DNA of 64,000 bases from Symsagittifera roscoffensis (taxonomy: Eukaryota > Xenacoelomorpha > Acoela > Convolutidae). The notes under the pieces were generated by a model that worked only from the letters and a program-made list of their open reading frames with translations, searched no databases and was not told the DNA's origin. Position numbers and translations under genes: made by a program. How positions within the stretch are numbered: the stretch's first letter is position 1; the number at the start of each line of letters is the position of its first letter. This document shows positions 39,501 to 46,717 of the stretch, piece after piece. Location: the NCBI RefSeq assembly GCF_963678635.1, contig NC_087065.1:7711209-7775208 (forward strand), read 5' to 3'.

Positions 39501-40137
39501 TATAACCGGTTGACTTTAACCCCGCCATGAGAATGGGTGGCACCATCGCTATATCAGTTAATATTCTATCTGTGCCAGACAATTGGTAATCACCTTGCCC
39601 CAAATCCATGACTTCCTCAACTCGTTTTCTTTTCGCTGAGTTACCAGCTTTCATCGATATTTCCGAATCCACTTTCGTCTTTCCAATCCTCCTCGGCATC
39701 ACTCTGCTGCCTAACTTCATTTTCATCGCATTGATTTTATCAATCACCATTTTCGATCGCATCGTTCCTCTCCTGGTCCTTGACAGGTACACCACCTCTC
39801 CTTCATTGTCCTGCGGTGTCATCTTGATGGGAGAATTCGCTTCACTCTCATCAGTGGCTGAGTCGATCAATAACTCACTCAGTCTCCCTTCACACTCATC
39901 AAGCTTGTCAAGTACTTCTCTCACCAAGGGTTGATTGAGACCTGTTTTGAGAATGGACTGGGTCCCATAGCTCTGAATCACAGTCCAGACTTCTTCCATG
40001 AACGCCACTCTGTCCAGCTTACATCCCGTCCTACTCTCGTGGTCTCGGTGATGTACTTCCCATTCTTCTTCGGGTAGCGTTCCCAAGAAAGGTACTCTGG
40101 CTGAGGCCTCTATTCTTCTCCTCCGAGGTGATTCCAT
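36520..40137 (-). CDS. Unknown protein of the retroelement, 1205 aa
   Basis: I do not recognise this protein. It starts at ATG 40137 (MESPRRRRIE) and ends at TGA. Visible features are a basic N-terminus, a KRKRVEE cluster near residue 170 that could be a nuclear localisation signal, a Cys cluster near residue 690 (C-x4-C-x6-C-x4-C), a moderately hydrophobic segment PITIVIVGVMMAI in the C-terminal third, a Cys-rich stretch near 1150-1175 and an acidic tail. No signal peptide is seen. It lies in the same frame as the upstream 735-aa ORF, with TAG and three sense codons between them. The start has a weak Kozak context (C at -3, G at +4). It may be made by stop readthrough, reinitiation or its own RNA. 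Its length without internal stops shows it is maintained. Confidence 0.8.
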   Translation of the reverse strand: MESPRRRRIEASARVPFLGTLPEEEWEVHHRDHESRTGCKLDRVAFMEEVWTVIQSYGTQSILKTGLNQPLVREVLDKLDECEGRLSELLIDSATDESEANSPIKMTPQDNEGEVVYLSRTRRGTMRSKMVIDKINAMKMKLGSRVMPRRIGKTKVDSEISMKAGNSAKRKRVEEVMDLGQGDYQLSGTDRILTDIAMVPPILMAGLKSTGYKSKRSDRTLTGATLEMEILSQCGESKMRDFKPSPMNHGKGSVAGQLTPVEYNRLTVSETVSIDEPTGGYMEMLEYRNSARGHVMALEEEKAMEGYLETMLQGTTLKQKAYGTLASSDVQAETIEQLVSLPWKAVVLRYFEEEMRTTPRIHALVAVPYVRTELQLRLAWCMMGLTSEEYDSGERKRSKEEKVFLMTNLRDLIVQEGAAVACAKRRDALCFIRFLIEQISVPALSTCVKMLKEGDERTKAMFLLAMLDMQQSKPMRVNMKEPEELEPMKKIDEIRRFSNKELRLTKESMGALPKSSEYCGPIKKKSYSYVSGIIGIAYNPFLSEDIRDCFFDYEQAVLLRFWTSRIVTTKSVNNPQAKLGLVLEEEVTAPSVPKSDKRVEFGLGFSDELLRTSLMAVWELMKPSWCPSPNADSILRATQDVQRELNVDCNLRDLNIIYNVMITASKSNGEDRVELPGWGPEDWVKPGSCLAEVCGLEGHVCGSLDCVKTLEKQHKQLTVLFGNVVMKARTETELIADCHGGTDVNLVTALGFYSMFGSLESLLNLEQKHEMVTAISVEVFPGVLQTEQKYIGKWREAIETEMNIRHSETYCRPSGARYLVGSTLAPMCKSRYPVHFVAVDVKSTRTIVDQAFSVPKCVRLARMSEKSYELLCKIFSAVPERTKEELESILGKKFMGYVSGNFSDFEKQKQRGSTVSDYNAVDENDEIQRVMMEVEPLLEASGKRNWRSIMLTHDEFPCHCLLQTWWYPKRSNLVLIWDSGELLSMGLPDSSQPITIVIVGVMMAIRWLEAYVRENNRQEAPTREQLQKLDCLKDLDLFETMCKVLNIPMEVKKIWARKRLMPWFRANMTAWLYEYAKKHMSKHGRVYSEYQLDIGAGAFKRAFVTHRNAVTTAVKRISRTSERSGNEKAEMLKEDLERNVTLCLHNSFCRNRESNVDPLPCCKQRVEEQKCWRAASNSVRIVNDVLQDTETESAESASQEEEMEH

Positions 40138-40146
40138 GAGGATTCT

Positions 40147-42354
40147 CTAATCGTTATTTCTTGTATTGCCAGGAGAGCTGCTCTCCGGCAAATTCCGTTT
40201 CATCTCCTCAAAGGCTGACGGAGGTTCCAGTGTCGAGATGCCTTCATCCGCTGGCTCAGTCGTTTCCAACGTGTCTGCATTATTCTCAAGATCACTGAAG
40301 ATATTGAAATCCAGGCTGGATGTTCCTCCTGTCGATGCCCTGTCGTCCTCCCCACCAGCTCGATCTTGTTGCATGGGTTCTTCCGTCTGACGGTTTCCAC
40401 CCTGTCCGTCATCTCCTTCTGACTTGTCCCCATTCGAGTTCGATGGTCCTTGTTTGTCATCATCAGCTTCTTCCTGGAATCTCGGTATGAGCAATGTACC
40501 GGCTGATTTATCTTCCTCTTCTCCATGGACCACTTTAGTTTCTTCGCAGCCGAAGGGTGCTAGGAAAATTCTCGTCTGCAATATTCCCGCAACTTTCATC
40601 TCTTTTCTCACACTAGTCAGGATTACTGAGGCTTCAGGCAATTCAGTCCTGCCTCTCATCCTCATTGGAGCTGAGCCTAGTCGTCTCCATTCCTCATCAA
40701 ATCCTTCAGGCTTGGGAGTAGCGGCGCTGCTTATTCGCCTTCTCGTCGCTTGATCCGTGTACGCAAATCGTGTGTACTGTAACACGGCGGCATTTCTCCC
40801 CACGAAGTATGGATCCATCGTCGCCGAGAAATTCCCTACTCTCCTTTCATTGGTTTCGAATGCTCTCAACCTAGGAGTTTGTACTACGGAGACTGCTCCG
40901 AGCAACATCCTTCTTATCAGAGGGAATTCGGGGATTGCTTCGGGTAGCTTCTTGTAATCGCCCCAGTCCTTCGTCTCTTCTCTCACCTTGTGATACGCTG
41001 CTGTGAGACGAGGCACTCTGGTCATTTCGCCATTCGTTTTGTCATAGGGCCTCAGATTCCAAAGCTTTGGAAACACCTCGATGTGCCCTCTTTCTACTTC
41101 TCCCATGCGGTCACAGAAGTGATCGTCAAAATTGATGACTGTCATCTCTGGCTCCGATATTTTCGCAAATAACAGATCTTCACTCATGAGCTCTCGCAAT
41201 GCGTGCTGCTCACACCAGTTCAGTGTACTACCGTCCACTGCCGATATGAGGTTCAGGTGCAACACCGACCTCCTATATGCTTCCACTTTAACGTCAGGGA
41301 ACGCAAAGGTGACTGCTGGTCCATAGATCACTGTCACGAACTCCGTGACTCCTCTGATCAGTGCCAAGGGATCGATTCTCATAGCTAAGCTCAAATCTGT
41401 TAACAGCGGCATGCCCCCAACATGTCGTCTAACATCTTCCTCTCTCTCAATTGTCTCGTCTTCTCCGGTTCCAAAGCGATTTTGCTGCAAGAGATACTGG
41501 ATAAGAGTGTGTCTCAGATCTCTTATTTTGTTCCACGAGTCTGTGGATTTCTTCATATCCAGATTCCTCACTCTCTCTTTCATCTGCTCTGGACAACGTG
41601 CCAGTTTCATCAGCCCTCCCAAGTTTCCGTGGGTTATTGCGATCAACGTCAGAAGTCCATCTAGTCGCAGGTTCTGTATTCCATCCGTAAGCAGTATCAC
41701 CGGTCCTTTCACGAAATTCTCCGCTCCAAATGTTACAAACAGGGCTATTAATTCCACTATCGATACTTTCACTACCGCTTGGAGGAATTCCTTTATCAAG
41801 TAGTGCGAGACTTTCGGGTAGACTTTTGCCAAGAAGGACGCGGTCCATCCGGCTCCCAACCCTTCTAGCATGCTGTCTGTCCTTTCAAATCCCTCCTGTC
41901 CTTTCACTTCCTGGGTCCAGAAGGTTTCCAGAGTAATCTGACACATTCTGTTCACGAACTCAGCTGTCTTTTCTCCGGCATTCTCCGCCAGGTTCACCTC
42001 CTTCAACAAGTAGGCGTATATCTTAGTGATCATTACTGGGCCTTGCTGAAAAGCATCTGCACCCAATGCCGCTACTCTCGGATTCAGGTGTAGCCACTGG
42101 TTTGCTTCCGGCTTGGTTCTCAGCACCATCGCTTCCAGATGAGCTCTCGTCTCCAGTGAATTCTTTCTTCTCGTGTCTTCACTCGCCACTTCCATTGCTC
42201 GGAACCACAAGTCGCTGGACATTGCCGTAATCACTCGATGGTCGTCATCTATTCCTGGTTTCAGTTTGAGTTGCCGACTGAAGTTGGACAGTTCCAACCC
42301 CAGCACTTCGTCCAACACCAACATGTGTAGCGCGTGGTCCTTGAACCCTCTCAT
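40147..42354 (-). CDS. Unknown protein of the retroelement, 735 aa
   Basis: The frame runs from ATG 42354 (MRGFKDHALHM) to TAG 40147. The first ~550 residues look globular and helical; the last ~130 are acidic and low-complexity (for example DKSEGDDGQGGNRQTEEP), probably disordered. No domain is recognised. It directly continues the frame of the upstream SGNH protein: TAA, then five sense codons (DISNA), then this ATG. The upstream protein ends abruptly in LPAVW without a disordered tail, so the two frames may encode one longer product when the stop is read through. The Kozak context is acceptable (G at -3). The protein could act with the SGNH and 1205-aa products, since the three sit in one block. 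Confidence 0.8.
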   Translation of the reverse strand: MRGFKDHALHMLVLDEVLGLELSNFSRQLKLKPGIDDDHRVITAMSSDLWFRAMEVASEDTRRKNSLETRAHLEAMVLRTKPEANQWLHLNPRVAALGADAFQQGPVMITKIYAYLLKEVNLAENAGEKTAEFVNRMCQITLETFWTQEVKGQEGFERTDSMLEGLGAGWTASFLAKVYPKVSHYLIKEFLQAVVKVSIVELIALFVTFGAENFVKGPVILLTDGIQNLRLDGLLTLIAITHGNLGGLMKLARCPEQMKERVRNLDMKKSTDSWNKIRDLRHTLIQYLLQQNRFGTGEDETIEREEDVRRHVGGMPLLTDLSLAMRIDPLALIRGVTEFVTVIYGPAVTFAFPDVKVEAYRRSVLHLNLISAVDGSTLNWCEQHALRELMSEDLLFAKISEPEMTVINFDDHFCDRMGEVERGHIEVFPKLWNLRPYDKTNGEMTRVPRLTAAYHKVREETKDWGDYKKLPEAIPEFPLIRRMLLGAVSVVQTPRLRAFETNERRVGNFSATMDPYFVGRNAAVLQYTRFAYTDQATRRRISSAATPKPEGFDEEWRRLGSAPMRMRGRTELPEASVILTSVRKEMKVAGILQTRIFLAPFGCEETKVVHGEEEDKSAGTLLIPRFQEEADDDKQGPSNSNGDKSEGDDGQGGNRQTEEPMQQDRAGGEDDRASTGGTSSLDFNIFSDLENNADTLETTEPADEGISTLEPPSAFEEMKRNLPESSSPGNTRNND

Positions 42355-42369
42355 CGCGTTTGAGATATC

Positions 42370-45300
42370 TTACCATACTGCAGGCAGTTCAGCCTTAAGT
42401 GGCCTCAGGTTCTCCATTTCTATCATGCGATTCGGGGCTGATATGATCACATCATATTTTCCCTCCGAAAGTAAGGCTACCATTGCATACACAAATTTCA
42501 GTCCATCCGGGAGATATGCATATCCCGGAGACAACGCAAATACTACTCTCAACGTCACTTTGTTGAATGTTCCCTCCTTTGTCGCGTCTACCACTTCACC
42601 CATTGACTCCAGGATGTCTTTTATCGCGGGCCATACTGCGTTTTCTGCTGTTGCAGGATCTCTGAGCCTGCTCAGAAAACCTCTACTGTGTAGATGGTCA
42701 TTGATGCCAGCAAACACAATCGTTATCGGGTTCATTTCTGTCTGCCTTTGTACCCCTATAGCCAATGACACTGATTGCAATAGGTCTAGGTCAACTGCGG
42801 CCAGCATTATGACGTCCGGCCAAAACAAAGACTTAGAGGTGTACACGAACTCTGAATTCGCTACTACCATGATCTTGGCCTTTCTCATTTCTGCTTTGTC
42901 GTAGGCGGCGAAGATGCTCTCATCTTTCTTTATTGCTGTCAATCCGCCATATCTCTGGGCATCACCATCTTGGTTCACTTGTTTTGGGTATACTCTCTCC
43001 TTCACATGACTAGGTGGTGTCGTCAGTTGCTTGAATATCTTCACGTGTTGTCCAATTGGCGCTCTCGCCGTCAGGAATCTTCCTGGCCTTTCCTCACGAT
43101 TCCTCTCCTCATGGTTCAATCTGACATCCTGCAACGGTCTTGCATTCACAGGTCCCATTGTGTTATTGGAGGGCAGTCCTTCCAAGTCAGCAAATCTTAA
43201 GGCTGTCGTGGAGCTGAAATTTATGCTAGCGGCTATCAACCAGTCTACGCCGGTTATTGAGTATAATCTGCTGACGGATAGCGTCGCTCCATTTAGCATC
43301 CTCCTTGCATCTTCGATGAAGCTTACTTTCTGCAGGTCCAGCTTCATCAGTTCTTCTTTGTATATGTGCCAGGGAGACGGCATGGGTCTAGACCATAACA
43401 ATGAGCCTCTGTTCGGTCTCTCTTCTCGACTGCTACTCGTTGTCTCCGATCTAGTGTCTGATCTGGACGTGCCTGCTACTCCTTCGTTTGGTTGGTTGAC
43501 GGGTCCTATCCTTCTCCTAGGATGAATTGTCCTCCTCGTCGGTGCTTCTCCCAACCGATCCTGCACGTCAGTTCTTCGACCTGATTCGCTGGAGCTTTGT
43601 TGCCGGTAATTTATTGCGGCTGGGACTGTACCCAAACGCGTTTCCAGGTTAGGAGGCACAAAGGTAGTGATCACCGTATCATTCACCGTTCCCTCTTCCT
43701 TCAGTACTCCTGTGTCAGAGAGTTCTGCTTCTAACTCGTCCAACCGTTCTTGGAAGACTCGATTCAACCAAGCTTGTCCCTCAATGGTGTCAAAGTGGAT
43801 GCCATCCGAAGTCAGTCTGGCTTGCTCCATGGCTCTCAATTCGTGTTCAATGTCCATAAGGATCATTCTTCCGGCATTTCGATTTGCTAGGTTTCTTATG
43901 ATGTTGTTCCATCTCATGACTCCCTCGTTGTGCCTTCTTCCTGATGCTGTCAGGTTTCTAGCGTTCATTGGCACCGTGCAAACGGTCAGTACCGCGCAAC
44001 TGAACTTCTGCCAGAGAGTGGTGAACAAACACACCATCATTGATTCCCACTGTGCTTCCTGCTCGTCTGATCCTCTGGAGATATCATTCGTCCCAACTAA
44101 TATCATCACACTGGGTATCCTCCCGGGATTCATCAGCTCCACCATCCGGTATAATTGGGCAATTGTCGCGCCTCCAAAGGCCATCACCGTGGTGACCCAT
44201 GAGGTCCTCAAATTCGTTAGCACTCGGACTAAGCTGTCTCCCAATATCAGGTGAGATGTCCCGAGTGGTGGTTGCTGCAGGTTCACAGCCGGGCTCCAGG
44301 TAGCTCGATTGAAGCAGGCTCTCGGATCTGTCTCCGGAACTCCCGTGAAATTATACTTTAATTGATTATTCTTCTGCACGTCCATTACACGAGACACTTT
44401 CTTCGCTGGCATCTTCCTTACTTTTCTCTCTGTGATCTTCGAACTCCCCCTGAGTGGCGTCACGTCACTTATCCCTTGTCTGATTATTGTCTGGGAGAGT
44501 TGTGCTCTGCCCGTATCGTCAATCGTTCCATAGGGTGCAGTCACCCCGGAACCTGGTGCATTCTTGTTAGCGACCAATCGTCCAGCGGTCTCTATCAGTT
44601 TTCTCACTGTCTGTTCTACGACGGGATCACCCAAGGTGTCACTAGGATCCGGGATTGTTACTCGGTTCGTCTCTGCTGGAAGCCGTGTCTCCGTTGTTTG
44701 ACTCATTTCTCGAGGTGTCAAGAGCTCCATCGGGGACTGCCCACGAGGAATATCCCTTGCAGGTATCACTTTCTCAATGGACGTCGTCAACGCCACCTGC
44801 TCCGATCGCTCTTTGTATTCCTGCCTTAAGCGTTCGATCTCTTGACCCTGCTTTTTGTTGCAGTCTTCAAACAACTTTCTCCACATGTCCCGGTCTTCCT
44901 CCATCGCCAGCATGGTCTTCATCCTATCGTCTAACTCCTTCTTCGTACTTCTCAACTGATCGTTCATCTCGTCCAGATCTTGTATGGTTTGGTTCGTCTG
45001 AACCTTCTGTGTTACTCTCGCCCCTTTTGGTGGCACAGCTACTCTCAGTGGTGAACCAGACGAGGTCGCCTCACTGTTCATCTCCTGATGCATTCTCCTC
45101 AGCCCAGGTTTGGGCTTGGAGGGCACTGGCATCTCACCTGGTTGGTAAGTCCTAGAACTTCCCAACCCAGGCTCGTTCGCCAAGTCACTCCCTGAGAGAG
45201 CCCCGTTTCTCCACCTCATCACTCTCATGTTCGGGCGGTCTAGTACTCCTCTTTCTCCATATGCTGCCATCAACAGGACTTCCGTGGGGCGGTCCCCACG

Positions 45301-45465
45301 GTTGTCGTGCCCCAAGATGTTAATCAGGGCGGTCAGCAACATGACCACCTCTGGGTCCTCCAGAGCGAAGTCTCGTTCGATCAGCCGACGATAGATCGCA
45401 TCTACCATCGGTCCTACATATGCCTCTGCCAGGTCCATCAATTCATCCAGGTTGAAATTATCCAT
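42370..45465 (-). CDS. SGNH/GDSL hydrolase-domain protein of the retroelement, 1031 aa
   Basis: The start is ATG 45465 with good context (AGTATGG); the frame is open a little further upstream but without ATG. Residues 1-400 are coiled-coil-like and charged. An SGNH hydrolase domain follows at about 400-580: ILGDSLVR with Ser411, VGTND with Asn460, and DGIHFD with Asp554 and His557. These match the Ser, Asn and Asp-x-x-His blocks of the family, so the esterase triad appears intact. A second SGNH-like region at about 860-1031 is degenerate (ANSEF where GDS is expected; AGINDHLHSRG resembles the GxND block). SGNH esterase domains are known in some LINE ORF1 proteins and in Penelope-related giant elements. 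The substrate is unknown. Confidence 0.85.
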   Translation of the reverse strand: MDNFNLDELMDLAEAYVGPMVDAIYRRLIERDFALEDPEVVMLLTALINILGHDNRGDRPTEVLLMAAYGERGVLDRPNMRVMRWRNGALSGSDLANEPGLGSSRTYQPGEMPVPSKPKPGLRRMHQEMNSEATSSGSPLRVAVPPKGARVTQKVQTNQTIQDLDEMNDQLRSTKKELDDRMKTMLAMEEDRDMWRKLFEDCNKKQGQEIERLRQEYKERSEQVALTTSIEKVIPARDIPRGQSPMELLTPREMSQTTETRLPAETNRVTIPDPSDTLGDPVVEQTVRKLIETAGRLVANKNAPGSGVTAPYGTIDDTGRAQLSQTIIRQGISDVTPLRGSSKITERKVRKMPAKKVSRVMDVQKNNQLKYNFTGVPETDPRACFNRATWSPAVNLQQPPLGTSHLILGDSLVRVLTNLRTSWVTTVMAFGGATIAQLYRMVELMNPGRIPSVMILVGTNDISRGSDEQEAQWESMMVCLFTTLWQKFSCAVLTVCTVPMNARNLTASGRRHNEGVMRWNNIIRNLANRNAGRMILMDIEHELRAMEQARLTSDGIHFDTIEGQAWLNRVFQERLDELEAELSDTGVLKEEGTVNDTVITTFVPPNLETRLGTVPAAINYRQQSSSESGRRTDVQDRLGEAPTRRTIHPRRRIGPVNQPNEGVAGTSRSDTRSETTSSSREERPNRGSLLWSRPMPSPWHIYKEELMKLDLQKVSFIEDARRMLNGATLSVSRLYSITGVDWLIAASINFSSTTALRFADLEGLPSNNTMGPVNARPLQDVRLNHEERNREERPGRFLTARAPIGQHVKIFKQLTTPPSHVKERVYPKQVNQDGDAQRYGGLTAIKKDESIFAAYDKAEMRKAKIMVVANSEFVYTSKSLFWPDVIMLAAVDLDLLQSVSLAIGVQRQTEMNPITIVFAGINDHLHSRGFLSRLRDPATAENAVWPAIKDILESMGEVVDATKEGTFNKVTLRVVFALSPGYAYLPDGLKFVYAMVALLSEGKYDVIISAPNRMIEMENLRPLKAELPAVW

Positions 45466-45868
45466 ACTGTTCTTCTCCAAATTTAATTTGATTTCGATTT
45501 CAAGTTTTGACTCAAGTGAGCAATTAAATGATCAATCAGGATCTAGAAAAGAAATCACGAATGTCACACTTGTCAATTTCACCTTAACATACATCGTTAA
45601 AATCTGCTTAAAGACAGTTCAGATAAAAAGATATTTATCCTAAAATTTATTAAAATCAATTGGTTTCTAAAATTTTGGAATTCAACCTAAGATTGGACAA
45701 TCCAAACTTTGGATCTATTCCCAAGATCGTCATCTAGTTGTTCATGGTCACTAACCCCTACTTACCCATGATCTTAATAACCTAACACACAACATAACAT
45801 AACATAACACACATATCACATATTACATGCAACTTGGTCCTTTGGCCTAACACCCTCTCGCACATCAT
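45466..45868 (-). other. AT-rich gap between the two ORF blocks
   Basis: About 400 bp separate the macro-domain ORF stop from the SGNH ORF start. It is the only sizeable break within the coding part of the element, and it separates two different reading frames. It contains short direct repeats (ACATAAC, several times near 45790-45812). In element orientation, CTCACTTGAG about 50 bases before the SGNH start could be a weak splice acceptor. It is a candidate site for an internal promoter, a splice acceptor or internal ribosome entry for the downstream block. Confidence 0.45.
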
Positions 45869-46675
45869 TCAGCCTATACTTAAGTAATATTTCTTATGTA
45901 GATATACTTGTATGTTCGTATCAGAGAATATCACGTGTACAAGCGCGTACAATTCCCGAGGATGCAGTCTTCCTCTATTTGGATCGTACACTGGAAGCGA
46001 AAGCTCCTTCACGTCCATTTCCACAAGGAAGTCCCTCAGCCTCGTCAAAGACAAGACTAGATTTTCTGGGTCCACGTGTTGCTTCTCTGTCGCCCTCGTT
46101 ACCAGGAAGCATAAGTACTTTCCCGGTATTTGCGACACCGCCGGGGGTAAGGCTGCTACGCCCCCTATCCCTGGTCTTTGCTTCCAAAGGAATTCCACGT
46201 TTTTATATTCCCTCTTAAAATCTGCCGCTAGCGCCGTCCTAAAACTCATGTCTGCGGTGATTGCTACCGCACATGTTCTGTTTGTGAGTATGAAATCACT
46301 GTCTGTTAGTATTATGTTACTCGAATATTCATTTGGTAAATTAAAATATGACTCAACTACCCTGCCTATGTCAGGTTTCTTAGGTTCTTCGCCTGTTTCT
46401 GCTTCTAAGTTTCCTGTTTCTCTTGCTATTCTCAATTTTTTTATTATCAAGTTTTCAGTGTGGGTAAGTCCTACCCCCACTCCCCGGACAAAAATATCCA
46501 TCGGCGTCCCCGTCGATCGCATACCGGGTATTAAGTCAAGATTAGAAGCTGGAATGAGAAGTTGTCCTTCCTGGGCAGCCCAGGAAGGATCATCTCGTTC
46601 GGTCTTAATGTATTTCGCGCTTTCGCGATCTACGTCTTGAATCGTAACGCTGGTCTTTTCAGGGTCTGATGTCAT
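45869..46675 (-). CDS. Macro-domain protein (OARD1/TARG1-like fold), 268 aa
   Basis: The first ATG is at 46675; the frame is open back to the Gag-Pol stop at 46718-46720, with which it is in frame. Residues about 118-262 match the layout of small macro domains that bind or hydrolyse ADP-ribose. After NIILTDSD come ITADMSFRTALAADF, GIGGVAALP, PGKYLCFLVTR, ENLVLSLTRLRDFL and LSLPVYDPNRGRL. The family's glycine-rich loop after the conserved Ala-Asp/Met segment is changed here (FRTALA), and the loop after LSLP lacks the expected Gly-rich sequence, so binding or catalysis may be altered. The N-terminal ~115 residues are unassigned. If active, it could remove ADP-ribose marks placed by host PARPs; this is inference. 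Confidence 0.65.
   Translation of the reverse strand: MTSDPEKTSVTIQDVDRESAKYIKTERDDPSWAAQEGQLLIPASNLDLIPGMRSTGTPMDIFVRGVGVGLTHTENLIIKKLRIARETGNLEAETGEEPKKPDIGRVVESYFNLPNEYSSNIILTDSDFILTNRTCAVAITADMSFRTALAADFKREYKNVEFLWKQRPGIGGVAALPPAVSQIPGKYLCFLVTRATEKQHVDPENLVLSLTRLRDFLVEMDVKELSLPVYDPNRGRLHPRELYALVHVIFSDTNIQVYLHKKYYLSIG
46479..46490 (-). promoter_or_regulatory. Internal copy of polypurine-tract sequence (macro ORF)
   Basis: The + strand ACTCCCCGGACA is identical over 12 bases to the sequence beside the 3' LTR (35701-35712). Here it is read in a different codon frame (FVRGVG) from the Gag-Pol copies (LSGE), so it is not explained by a protein repeat. Confidence 0.45.
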
Positions 46676-46717
46676 TTCGTTCAGCCACTCTAAGACACGC
46701 AAGTTCGTCAGGTCTTG

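Noticed and set aside
36520-40137. Envelope glycoprotein
   Set aside because: No signal peptide, furin-type site or clear C-terminal membrane anchor; one moderately hydrophobic segment is not enough.
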